Positions 24,841 through 33,109 of a stretch of 48,288 nucleotides of DNA are shown in pieces; within the stretch, counting starts at the first letter, position 1; every line of letters begins with the position of its first letter. The notes below the pieces were generated by a model, which searched no databases, was not told the origin of the DNA, and worked only from the letters and a program-made list of their open reading frames with translations. Origin of the DNA: Neofamilia sp964346535 (GTDB lineage: Bacteria > Bacillota > Clostridia > Tissierellales > Peptoniphilaceae); the NCBI GenBank assembly GCA_964346535.1, contig CAYFUN010000006.1:1-48288 (forward strand). The letters run 5' to 3'. A program made the translations under genes and the position numbers.

Positions 24841-26595
24841 TTGGAAAAATGGTTAATTAAATCTGCTAATTCTAATATAGCATCTCTTGGACAAAGTCCA
24901 AACGAAAAAATTTTATACAGGATAATTGCCAATAGGGAAATTGAAAACGAAGCAGACCTTGAAGAGTTTTTAAATCCTTCTTTGACTCGTCTTATTGATC
25001 CATCTTTGATGAAAGATTTAGAAGCGGGGATCGACATACTTTTACATGCCATTGACCAAGAAAAGAAAATTAGAATTATTGGCGACTATGATGTAGATGG
25101 AATTATGTCCACCTATATTTTATATAAATTTATTTCCAAGGAAAATCCAAACACAGATTACTATCTTCCCCACAGGGTTGAAGATGGCTACGGGATAAAT
25201 GTCTCTATGGTAGATCAAGCAAGTGCAGATGGGGTAGACCTAATTATAACTTGTGACAATGGAGTTTCTGCCTTTGACGCTCTTGAAAGAGCCAGAGAAA
25301 AACATATTGAGACCATAGTCTTAGACCACCATGAACCAAAAATTGAAAATGGAGTTCAAGTTCTTCCACCAGCTACTGCCTTAATTAATCCAAAACAAGA
25401 TTCATGTCCCTATCCCTTTAAAGGCCTATGCGGGGCGGCTATAAGTTATAAGTTTATAGAATACCTGGCAGGAGTTTTAGGCTATGAAGAAGGAGAAGTA
25501 GTTAGAGACTATTTAGAATATGCTGCCATAGCTACAGTTTGTGACGTTATGGATCTAGTTGGAGAAAATAGAATTATTGTAGCCAATGGTTTAAAGCTTT
25601 TAAATAACACAACCAACCTTGGTCTCAAGTGTTTAATTAAAGCTACTGGCCTTGAAGAAAAAACTTTAGAGCCCTATCACTTAGGCTTTATTATTGGTCC
25701 GCTTTTTAATGCTTCAGGCAGGTTAGATTCTGCTACAATTGGTTTAGACTTGCTTTTGGCAGAAAATTTAAATGATGCCACTAAACTTGCTAGACGCCTG
25801 CAAGAATTAAATCAAGAAAGAACAAAGCTTACCCAAGAGGCTCTTGAACTTTTTATTAGAGATATTGAAAGTAATAAATACTATGAAGATGACATTATTG
25901 TCTCTTATCTAGCTGGAGTCCACCAGTCTATTGCTGGCATTGTAGCTGGAAGAATTAAAGAAAAATACAACAAGCCGACAATTATTTTAACTGACGGCGA
26001 TGATAATATAATTAAGGGATCGGCTAGGTCTATAGATGAATACCATATTACAGATGGCATCGCTAGAGAAAAAGACCTTCTCCTATCCTTTGGCGGCCAC
26101 AAGTTGGCAGCAGGCCTTTCTTTAAAAAAAGAAAATCTTGAAGTCTTTAGAAAGTCAATTAACGATCACTCAAATTTAAGAGAAGAAGATTTTTATAGGA
26201 AGGTTATGATAGACCTAGGCCTACCAATATCTTTTTTAAACTTTGACCTAATAAACTTGTTAGATAAAATTGGTCCCTATGGCAATGAAAATCCTAGACC
26301 GATTTTTGGCGGCAAGGACTTGAGCCTAGGAAATTTTAAAATCCTAGGTAAAAACAAAAATGTTTTAAAGATGACAGTTAAGGAAGGCGAGACCTCCCTT
26401 GATGGAATTATGTTTACAAGGCTAGATGAATTTGAAAGTGCCTTAGAAGACAAGGGCTACTCTCTAGCCAGACTTTTAGTAAATGGAGCTGATGTCAAGG
26501 CAGACATTGTCTACTCAGCTAATATAAATGAATGGGGATCTAACAAGACCATTCAGTTGCAAATTAAAAATTTTAGAATTAAGGCAGGTGAATAA
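24841..26595 (+). CDS. recJ: Single-stranded-DNA exonuclease RecJ
   Basis: A 584-residue RecJ, the 5'-3' single-strand exonuclease of recombination and mismatch repair. DHH-family motifs are in order: GDYDVDGIMST near residue 80, CDNGVSAFDA near 138, LDHHEP near 160, GRLDSATIG near 295, and DHHA1 GGHKLAAGL near 418; an OB-like C-terminal domain follows. The start is TTG 24841, seven bases after GGTGG (24829-24833); no in-frame ATG is available near it. It heads the recJ-rel-dtd-MBL-hemZ-murE-like run, a familiar Clostridia order. Confidence 0.95.
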   Translation: MEKWLIKSANSNIASLGQSPNEKILYRIIANREIENEADLEEFLNPSLTRLIDPSLMKDLEAGIDILLHAIDQEKKIRIIGDYDVDGIMSTYILYKFISKENPNTDYYLPHRVEDGYGINVSMVDQASADGVDLIITCDNGVSAFDALERAREKHIETIVLDHHEPKIENGVQVLPPATALINPKQDSCPYPFKGLCGAAISYKFIEYLAGVLGYEEGEVVRDYLEYAAIATVCDVMDLVGENRIIVANGLKLLNNTTNLGLKCLIKATGLEEKTLEPYHLGFIIGPLFNASGRLDSATIGLDLLLAENLNDATKLARRLQELNQERTKLTQEALELFIRDIESNKYYEDDIIVSYLAGVHQSIAGIVAGRIKEKYNKPTIILTDGDDNIIKGSARSIDEYHITDGIAREKDLLLSFGGHKLAAGLSLKKENLEVFRKSINDHSNLREEDFYRKVMIDLGLPISFLNFDLINLLDKIGPYGNENPRPIFGGKDLSLGNFKILGKNKNVLKMTVKEGETSLDGIMFTRLDEFESALEDKGYSLARLLVNGADVKADIVYSANINEWGSNKTIQLQIKNFRIKAGE

Positions 26596-26598
26596 TAT

Positions 26599-28821
26599 AT
26601 GACTACTGAAAATAATATAGCTATAAGTAAAGAACAGGAAGAATTAAAAGAAAATCTTAAAAAAGAACTTGTTGAAAAAATTTTAGCCAACAATCCTGAT
26701 GCAAATATTGACGTAATTTTACAGGCCTTTGACCTGGCTTTTAAAATGCACTTGGGCCAAAAGAGAAATTCAGGAGAAGATTATATTATCCATCCCTTTA
26801 ATGTAGCCTTAATCCTATCTGACTTAAAAATGGATACGTCTACTATAGTTGCAGGACTTTTGCATGACGTTGTAGAAGACACGCTTTGTACCCTAGAAGA
26901 AATAGAAGAACTTTTCGGCAAGGATGTTGCCCACATTGTAGACGGAGTTACTAAGTTAACTAAGATTAACTACAACACCAAAGAAGAAAAACAAGCAGAA
27001 AATATTAGAAAAATGGTCCTAGCCATGGCCAACGACATTAGGGTAATTATTGTAAAGCTTGCTGACAGGCTGCACAATATGAGAACCCTAGAGTATATGA
27101 CAGAGGCGAAAAAAATTGAAAAGGCTAGGGAAGTAATTGAAATCTATGCGCCTTTAGCAAACAGGCTGGGGATTTCAAAACTAAAATGGGAACTTGAAGA
27201 CTTGGCCCTTCGCTACTTAGACCCATCTGGCTACTATGAACTAGCAGATATGGTTTCTAAGAGAAGAAGCGAAAGAGAAAAGGAAATCGAAGATTTTATT
27301 AAAAAAATTGCCGAAAACTTAAAGGCAGTTAATATAAAGGCTGAAATTTATGGCAGGCCAAAAAGTCTTTACTCAATTTATAAAAAAATGCACGTCCAAG
27401 GCAAGTCCTTTGAAGAAATTTATGACTTGTCAGCAGTGAGAATTATGGTTGATGACCTTAAAGATTGTTATGGAGCCTTAGGAGTTGTTCACAATTTATT
27501 TAAACCAATTCCAGGCAGGTTTAAAGACTATATTGCCATGCCTAAGTCAAATATGTACCAGTCCTTACACACTACAGTAATTGACGACAAGGGCGAAACC
27601 TTTGAAGTGCAAATCAGAACTTATGAAATGCACGAAATAGCAGAATACGGTATTGCCGCCCACTGGAAGTACAAGGAAGCTGGCGGCTCAGTTGTAAATA
27701 ATACTGAAAAAGACAACCTAGTTTGGGTCCGCCAAATGTTAGAGTGGCAGCAAGAACAATCTGATCCAGAAGAGTTTATGGAAGGCCTAAAGGTAGACTT
27801 TTTTACAGACGAGGTCTTTGTCTTCACTCCAAGGGGAGATGTCTTTGCCCTAGCAGAAGGATCAACTCCAATTGACTTTGCCTATATGATCCACACCCAA
27901 GTTGGTCACAACTGTGTTGGCGCAAAAGTCAATGGAAAAATTGTGCCTCTTGACTTTAAATTAAGAAATGGAAATATAGTAGAAATAATTACAGATAAGT
28001 CTTCGGGGCCATCCTTAGACTGGATAAAAATCGTCAAGTCTTCCAAGGCCAAAAACAAAATCAGACAATATCTAAAGGCCAAGGACAAGGATAGGAACAC
28101 AGTTATTGGCAGAGAAATGCTTGAAGAAGAAATTAGGCGAGCAGGTATAGCTGCTAAGGAACTAATGACTGATGACTTTTTAAATGCTTTAGTTCGCAAG
28201 TATAAGACTAAAACCATAGAAGACCTTTATTCGTCAATTGGCTTTGGTAACTTATCTGTTAGACAAGTTGCAGGCAAACTTGTAGATGCCTATCGCAAGG
28301 AAAAAGAAAAACATCTTTCAGATGAAGAAGTTTTAAAATTAAATCAAGCCAAGAAGCCAGCGAAAAAGAGAAATGGTGGAGTTGGAGTTATTGTCCAAGG
28401 CTCTCACGACCTTAAAGTTAGAATGGCCAGGTGCTGTAATCCAGTTCCAGGTGATTCAATAGTAGGCTTTGTAACTAGGGGCAGGGGCATTACCATTCAC
28501 AGGGCAGACTGTTTAAATATTGCCAACAACCTTGACTCAGAAAGAATGTTACAGGCAGAATGGGATTACGAAGACCAAGGCTTTTACAATGCAGAAATTG
28601 CCATTAAGGCCCTATGCAAAACTGGCCTCCTTGCAGATGTAACTAATAGAGTTGCAGATTCAGGCCTAATGATAAATGCCATTGATGCAAAAACTTCAAA
28701 GGACAAGATCACAACTATAAATATGATTTTAGAAATTCACGACATAGACGAACTTCACAGGCTAATGGAAAGACTTAGAAATATAGACAGCGTTATAGAA
28801 GTATTTAGAGTTATAGGCTAA
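26599..28821 (+). CDS. Bifunctional (p)ppGpp synthetase/hydrolase Rel
   Basis: A 740-residue RelA/SpoT homologue, making and degrading (p)ppGpp in the stringent response. The HD hydrolase domain is intact: YIIHPFNVALIL, LLHDVVEDT and LADRLHNMRTL. The synthetase domain has IYGRPKSLYSIYKKM and YIAMPKSNMYQSLHTT. Then come the TGS domain (FTPRGDVFALAEGSTPIDFAY, about residue 410), a zinc-finger-like RCCNPVPGD region and a C-terminal ACT domain ending at residue 740. An intact HD site argues for a true bifunctional Rel rather than a RelA-only enzyme. It begins three bases after recJ, with AGGTGA inside the recJ end. Confidence 0.96.
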   Translation: MTTENNIAISKEQEELKENLKKELVEKILANNPDANIDVILQAFDLAFKMHLGQKRNSGEDYIIHPFNVALILSDLKMDTSTIVAGLLHDVVEDTLCTLEEIEELFGKDVAHIVDGVTKLTKINYNTKEEKQAENIRKMVLAMANDIRVIIVKLADRLHNMRTLEYMTEAKKIEKAREVIEIYAPLANRLGISKLKWELEDLALRYLDPSGYYELADMVSKRRSEREKEIEDFIKKIAENLKAVNIKAEIYGRPKSLYSIYKKMHVQGKSFEEIYDLSAVRIMVDDLKDCYGALGVVHNLFKPIPGRFKDYIAMPKSNMYQSLHTTVIDDKGETFEVQIRTYEMHEIAEYGIAAHWKYKEAGGSVVNNTEKDNLVWVRQMLEWQQEQSDPEEFMEGLKVDFFTDEVFVFTPRGDVFALAEGSTPIDFAYMIHTQVGHNCVGAKVNGKIVPLDFKLRNGNIVEIITDKSSGPSLDWIKIVKSSKAKNKIRQYLKAKDKDRNTVIGREMLEEEIRRAGIAAKELMTDDFLNALVRKYKTKTIEDLYSSIGFGNLSVRQVAGKLVDAYRKEKEKHLSDEEVLKLNQAKKPAKKRNGGVGVIVQGSHDLKVRMARCCNPVPGDSIVGFVTRGRGITIHRADCLNIANNLDSERMLQAEWDYEDQGFYNAEIAIKALCKTGLLADVTNRVADSGLMINAIDAKTSKDKITTINMILEIHDIDELHRLMERLRNIDSVIEVFRVIG

Positions 28822-28830
28822 GGAGAAATA

Positions 28831-29280
28831 ATGAGAGCAGTAGTACAAAAAGTATCAAGGGCCAAGGTTTCAGTTGACGGACAAAGCATTGGCCAAATTG
28901 AAAAGGGATTTTTAGTCCTTCTTGGAGTTTACAAGGAAGATACAGACAAAGACTTAGACTATATTTATAAAAAAGTTACAGGCCTTAGGGTCTTTGAAGA
29001 TGAAAATGACCAAATGAATTTGGCCTTAGATGACGTAGGCGGAGACCTTTTAGTTGTCTCCCAGTTTACCCTTTATGGCGATGCTAGAAAGGGCAGACGT
29101 CCTTCCTTTACAGATGCAGCCAAAGGCGACTTAGCCAAGTCTCTTTACGAAGACTTTATTACAAGGGCCAGGGCAGATGGCTTTAATTGCCAATGTGGCG
29201 AATTTGGTGCCCATATGGAAGTTGAACTTGTAAATGACGGACCAGTGACAATACTTTTAGACTCTTTTAAAAACTTTTAG
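28831..29280 (+). CDS. dtd: D-aminoacyl-tRNA deacylase
   Basis: A 149-residue Dtd that removes D-amino acids (and glycine from tRNA-Ala) from mis-charged tRNA. Diagnostic motifs are MRAVVQKVSRAKVSVDG at the N-terminus, SQFTLYGDARKGRRPSF near residues 78-94, and the C-terminal cross-subunit NDGPVTILLDS. The protein works as a homodimer. It lies nine bases after rel and eight before the hydrolase gene, in the same operon as in many Firmicutes. Confidence 0.96.
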   Translation: MRAVVQKVSRAKVSVDGQSIGQIEKGFLVLLGVYKEDTDKDLDYIYKKVTGLRVFEDENDQMNLALDDVGGDLLVVSQFTLYGDARKGRRPSFTDAAKGDLAKSLYEDFITRARADGFNCQCGEFGAHMEVELVNDGPVTILLDSFKNF

Positions 29281-29288
29281 GGGGACTT

Positions 29289-29909
29289 ATGGAATTTAAA
29301 AAATTAGAACTTGGCTTTGGCCAAATGAACTCCTATATACTTTGGGACGAAAAAACAAAAGAAGGGGCAATAATTGACCCAGGCTACGATTTTTATTTAA
29401 TAGACAAGGCCTTGGAAGAAGAAAACCTTGTGCCAAAATTTATTTTATTAACCCACAGCCACGGCGACCACATTGGAGCCATAAAAGAATTAAAGGACAA
29501 GTATACAGATTTAAAAGTCTACATCCACAAGGATGAAGAACAAATGATAATGGACCCAGTTTTAAATCTTTCTAGGCTAACTCAAATGGAGCCAGTAAGT
29601 GTTGAAGCTGACGAGACCTTTGAAGATGGAAAAGTTTTTAAGCTAGGAGAGACAGAAATTAAGGCCATTCACACACCAGGCCATTCGCCAGGTGGAACTT
29701 GTTATCTAGTGGGAAATACTTTATTTTCAGGAGATACTCTTTTTAGGCTTTCAGTTGGCAGGTCAGACTTTTATTTAGGAGACCAAGACCAGCTTATAAA
29801 TTCTATTAAGACTAAACTTTTAACTCTTCCAGATGAGGTAGAAGTTTATCCAGGTCACGGGCCAGCAACAACTATTGGCCAAGAAAGAGAAAGGAATCCA
29901 TTTCTGTAG
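29289..29909 (+). CDS. MBL-fold metallohydrolase (glyoxalase II-like)
   Basis: A 206-residue single-domain metallo-beta-lactamase-fold hydrolase. The metal motif is THSHGDHIG near residues 55-63, the third His is in HTPGHSPGG, the bridging Asp is in LFSGDTLF, and the last His is in VYPGHGP. This full set resembles the short glyoxalase-II-like group (YcbL/YqgX) that commonly follows dtd; the substrate is unproven. The stop codon directly abuts the hemZ start, suggesting coupled translation. Confidence 0.88.
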   Translation: MEFKKLELGFGQMNSYILWDEKTKEGAIIDPGYDFYLIDKALEEENLVPKFILLTHSHGDHIGAIKELKDKYTDLKVYIHKDEEQMIMDPVLNLSRLTQMEPVSVEADETFEDGKVFKLGETEIKAIHTPGHSPGGTCYLVGNTLFSGDTLFRLSVGRSDFYLGDQDQLINSIKTKLLTLPDEVEVYPGHGPATTIGQERERNPFL

Positions 29910-31259
29910 ATGTTAGACTTTATAAATATAGCCTACAACAAGGAATACTTAGAGCTGGCTGAGGCCTTTGTTCCTGGTATTTCCAAAAGTGAGGAAGAAG
30001 TTTTTATAGAAAGAGCTGGAGACTATTTAAAATTAAAGACTGCAACTTTTGAAGGCCAAGTCAGTCTAGATTCTTATTTTGACTACGAAAAGACCAATAT
30101 AAAAAGAGGCCTTTATAAACTTTTTAAAAAATATACAAATAAAGACTTAGCATGGGGGATTTTAGTTGGAGTAAATCCCCTTAAGCTTGTAAAAAACCTT
30201 TTAGATAAATTTGACGAGGACCAAGTTGAAAAAATTTTGGCTCATGGATATTTTTTAGAGCCTGATAAAATTGACCTGGCCTTGGAAATAATAAAAAAGC
30301 AAGAGCCCTTTGTAAAAGACTTAAGGGACCAGGCTCATATTTATGTAGATATACCCTTTTGCCCATCAAAGTGTAGCTATTGTGCCTATCCAACTTATTT
30401 AATGGATCCAGAAAAAATTAAATTATATACAGCAAGTCTTATTAAAGAGATAGAAATATTTTTTTCTCAGACTCAAATGGGCTTTGCCACAGTTTATATA
30501 GGTGGAGGAACTCCATCAGCTCTAGGCTCAGAAAACTTAGACAAGGTAATTAAAACTTTAAGAAAATATGTGAGAGGCATAAAAGAATTTACTGTAGAAA
30601 TAGGAAGGCCAGATACTTTTGACAAAGACCTACTGTTAATGCTAAAGGAAAACAAGGTAGACAGGATTTCAATAAATCCCCAGTCCATGAACGACCAGAC
30701 CTTGGAGAGAATTGGACGCAGACATTCTGCCTTAGATATTGAAAAGAGTTTTATACTTGCTAGAGACCTTGGTTTTGACAATATTAATATGGATTTGATT
30801 ATCGGCCTGCCAGGAGAAAAGGCTTCGGATTTTGAAAAATCTTTAAAAAGTGTTTTAGACCTTGGACCAGATTCAATTTCCATTCACAGCCTGGCTCTAA
30901 AAAAATCTTCTAGCCTAAGTCAAAGAGCTTATGAAGATAAAGGTGACTTAGATTTTGAAAAAGTTAGAAATACTCTGATGGCAGAATCAAACTATGAACC
31001 TTATTATCTTTACAGGCAAAAGCATATTTATTTAAATTTAGAAAACATTGGCTATGGAAAAGTAGGCAAAGAGTGTCTTTATAATATAGCTATGATGGAA
31101 GACCTAGGCCCAGTAATTGGCTTTGGCCTTGGGGCCACTAGTAAGTTAATTTTAAACAAAAAAGTAAAAAGATACATGAATCCTAGGACCTTAAAAGACT
31201 ATTTAGCAGGACCTGAGGAAATCGCATTAAATAAAATAAAATTTTTAGGGAGTGAGTAG
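29910..31259 (+). CDS. hemZ: HemZ-type radical SAM protein
   Basis: A 449-residue radical SAM protein matching the HemZ family, named for oxygen-independent coproporphyrinogen oxidation in Bacillus. The 4Fe-4S site is Cys151, Cys155, Cys158 in PFCPSKCSYCAYP, after a family-specific N-terminal domain of about 140 residues. Further HemW/HemN-like motifs are YIGGGTPSAL and MDLIIGLPGE. No other protoporphyrin-pathway gene is in the window, so a haem role here is uncertain; related HemW proteins carry haem instead. It sits directly after the hydrolase and directly before the MurE-like gene. Confidence 0.85.
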   Translation: MLDFINIAYNKEYLELAEAFVPGISKSEEEVFIERAGDYLKLKTATFEGQVSLDSYFDYEKTNIKRGLYKLFKKYTNKDLAWGILVGVNPLKLVKNLLDKFDEDQVEKILAHGYFLEPDKIDLALEIIKKQEPFVKDLRDQAHIYVDIPFCPSKCSYCAYPTYLMDPEKIKLYTASLIKEIEIFFSQTQMGFATVYIGGGTPSALGSENLDKVIKTLRKYVRGIKEFTVEIGRPDTFDKDLLLMLKENKVDRISINPQSMNDQTLERIGRRHSALDIEKSFILARDLGFDNINMDLIIGLPGEKASDFEKSLKSVLDLGPDSISIHSLALKKSSSLSQRAYEDKGDLDFEKVRNTLMAESNYEPYYLYRQKHIYLNLENIGYGKVGKECLYNIAMMEDLGPVIGFGLGATSKLILNKKVKRYMNPRTLKDYLAGPEEIALNKIKFLGSE

Positions 31260-32789
31260 ATGAAAGCTAAAGATCTTTTAAAAAACATTGAAATTGAAGA
31301 AATTAGAGGACCCTTTAATGAAGACCAAGAAATAACAGATGTGTGCTTTAATTCTAACAAGGTTACGGATGGGGCAATTTTTGTTGCCATTAAAGGCCAT
31401 GAAACAGACGGCCACAAGTATATTAATGATGCTATTAGCAGGGGAGCGGCTATAATTTTTGTAGAAGACTTTCAAGATGTAGACGCCTGCCAAATAAAAG
31501 TTGCAAACGGAAGAATAGCCTTGGCTGACCTTTCAGACAACTTCTTTGACCATCCGTCAACAAAGTTAAATGTAATTGGAATTACTGCCACCAACGGCAA
31601 GACCACAACTTCCTTTATGGTAGAAAAAATCTTTCAAGAAGCTGGAATAAAAACTGGAGTTTCAGGAACAGTTGATGTTAGATATGGAGACGTAAGTATT
31701 CCATCTATTTTAACAACACCAGAATCAAGAGAGCTTCAAGAGCATACAAAAAATATGGTCGACATAGGCGTTAGCGATTTAATTATGGAAGTTTCTTCCC
31801 ACGCCCAAGAAATGTACAGGGCCAAAAACATGGACTATGACATTGTAACCTTTAACAATCTTTCTAGAGAACACATTGACCAACACGGGTCTTTTGAAAA
31901 TTATGCAAAAATTAAGTCTAGGCTTATAAAAAATGCCAAAGAGGACGCCTATGTAATTTTAAACTTTGACGAAGACTATATTAAAAATCTTGCAAATGAA
32001 ACCAAGGGCAAGGTCTTATCTTATTCATTTAAAAACCAAGACCAAGACTTTGGCATTGACAACTTAGATTTTTCTACAGGCTATCCAAAGTATGACTTTA
32101 AAATTAACAGGGACATAGAAGAATTAAAATTAAAAAAAGGAAGTTTTGCAGTTGACTTAGGAATTGCTGGTTATTCATCTGTAATGAATTCAGTGGCAGC
32201 AATAATTGTCTCCCTAGTTAGGGGCATAGACATTCCAACTATCCAAAAGGCCTTGAGAGACTTTAAGGGAGTTGAAAGAAGGTTCCAAGTTATTTATGAC
32301 GAGGACTTTATGATTATCGATGACCACTATGCCAACGCTAGAAACATTAACGTAACCATGGAAACAATTTCTATGATGGATTATAAAAACTTCCACATCT
32401 TCTATGCAATTAGAGGCAACAGAGGAGTCAACTTAAACAGAGAATCAGCAGAAGAATCAGCCAAGTGGTTAAAGAAACTAGGAGTAAATGAAATTTATTC
32501 TACTTCATCAGCTGAAACTGTAACATGGAAGGATGAGGTTTCAAAAGAAGAAAAGGCAGTTTTTGATGAAGTAATGGCAGCTAATGGAATTAAAGTTATT
32601 CACTTTGAAAGACTTGACGATGCCTGCTATCACGTTTTAGAAACAGTTGACAAGGGTGACCTTTTATTACTAGCAGGCTGCCAAGGCATGGACCCAGCTG
32701 GTAGAATAGTTTTAGAAAAGCTTACAGAAAATGTAGATCCAAAGAAAAAAGAAGAGCTAATGAGAGTTTTAGACGGCAGGGCCTTTTAA
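31260..32789 (+). CDS. Divergent MurE-like Mur ligase
   Basis: A 509-residue Mur ligase family protein closest to MurE (UDP-MurNAc-tripeptide synthetase). The N-terminal UDP-MurNAc domain, the P-loop GITATNGKTTTS near residue 107, TTPESRELQ, MEVSSHAQ and REHIDQHGSFENYAKIKSRL are MurE-like. The C-terminal domain is unusual: the common DYAHTP is DDHYANAR, the GCGGDRD-type loop is AIRGNRGVNLNR, and the amino-acid-selecting DNPR-type motif is not found. It may add lysine, ornithine or another residue, or act on a different substrate. It starts immediately after the hemZ stop and ends the operon at a terminator. Confidence 0.78.
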   Translation: MKAKDLLKNIEIEEIRGPFNEDQEITDVCFNSNKVTDGAIFVAIKGHETDGHKYINDAISRGAAIIFVEDFQDVDACQIKVANGRIALADLSDNFFDHPSTKLNVIGITATNGKTTTSFMVEKIFQEAGIKTGVSGTVDVRYGDVSIPSILTTPESRELQEHTKNMVDIGVSDLIMEVSSHAQEMYRAKNMDYDIVTFNNLSREHIDQHGSFENYAKIKSRLIKNAKEDAYVILNFDEDYIKNLANETKGKVLSYSFKNQDQDFGIDNLDFSTGYPKYDFKINRDIEELKLKKGSFAVDLGIAGYSSVMNSVAAIIVSLVRGIDIPTIQKALRDFKGVERRFQVIYDEDFMIIDDHYANARNINVTMETISMMDYKNFHIFYAIRGNRGVNLNRESAEESAKWLKKLGVNEIYSTSSAETVTWKDEVSKEEKAVFDEVMAANGIKVIHFERLDDACYHVLETVDKGDLLLLAGCQGMDPAGRIVLEKLTENVDPKKKEELMRVLDGRAF

Positions 32790-32802
32790 GAAAAAATTAT
32801 TT

Positions 32803-32833
32803 AAGAGTACTGAGAATATTTAGTACTCTTTTT
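32803..32833 (+). terminator. Terminator of recJ operon
   Basis: AAGAGTACT (32803-32811) pairs perfectly with AGTACTCTT (32822-32830), followed by Ts. It lies 14 bases after the murE-like stop. The gap 32790-33109 is fully used: terminator, promoter, T-box, ribosome site. Confidence 0.88.
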
Positions 32834-32847
32834 ATTTTTTCTAAGAG

Positions 32848-32876
32848 TTGACAAAAAAATTTACTTATTATAAAAT
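32848..32876 (+). promoter_or_regulatory. aspS T-box promoter
   Basis: A perfect -35 TTGACA (32848-32853), a 17-base spacer and TAAAAT (32871-32876). The transcript would start near 32883, right before the T-box stem I. Confidence 0.8.
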
Positions 32877-32882
32877 TACTTT

Positions 32883-33081
32883 AATTAGCAATGAAGAGAA
32901 AGAGTAGCTGAGAAGTTTTTTTATAGAGAGCAAATGGCTGGTGGAAATTTGTAAAAGACCTTAGTGAAGACATCTTGGAGCAAAAGGTTTGAAACCGCCT
33001 AAGGTTTTATGAGCTGGGATATTTTTATCCAATTAGGGTGGCACCGCGATTTATTCGTCCCTTGGAGAGGACGATTTTTTT
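32883..33081 (+). promoter_or_regulatory. T-box riboswitch (Asp)
   Basis: The diagnostic T-box AGGGTGGCACCGCG is at 33035-33048. Stem I features include AGAGTAGC-type sequence near 32898 and a GGTGGAAA distal-loop block near 32940. The probable specifier is GAC (32969-32971), an aspartate codon, followed by ATCTTGGAGC. The terminator arms TCGTCC (33055-33060) and GGACGA (33069-33074) precede seven T; the T-box sequence can form the competing antiterminator. The bulge TGGC would pair with a GCCA tRNA end, that is discriminator G, as in tRNA-Asp. Uncharged tRNA-Asp should therefore turn on aspS. Confidence 0.93.
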
Positions 33082-33109
33082 ATGGAAAAAAATAGTTAGG
33101 AGGACTAAG

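Noticed and set aside
33038..33109. In-frame GTG extension of aspS by 24 residues
   Set aside because: It lies inside the T-box and terminator, has no ribosome site, and would only be present in read-through transcripts; ATG 33110 has a well-placed AGGAGG and starts at the conserved N-terminus.
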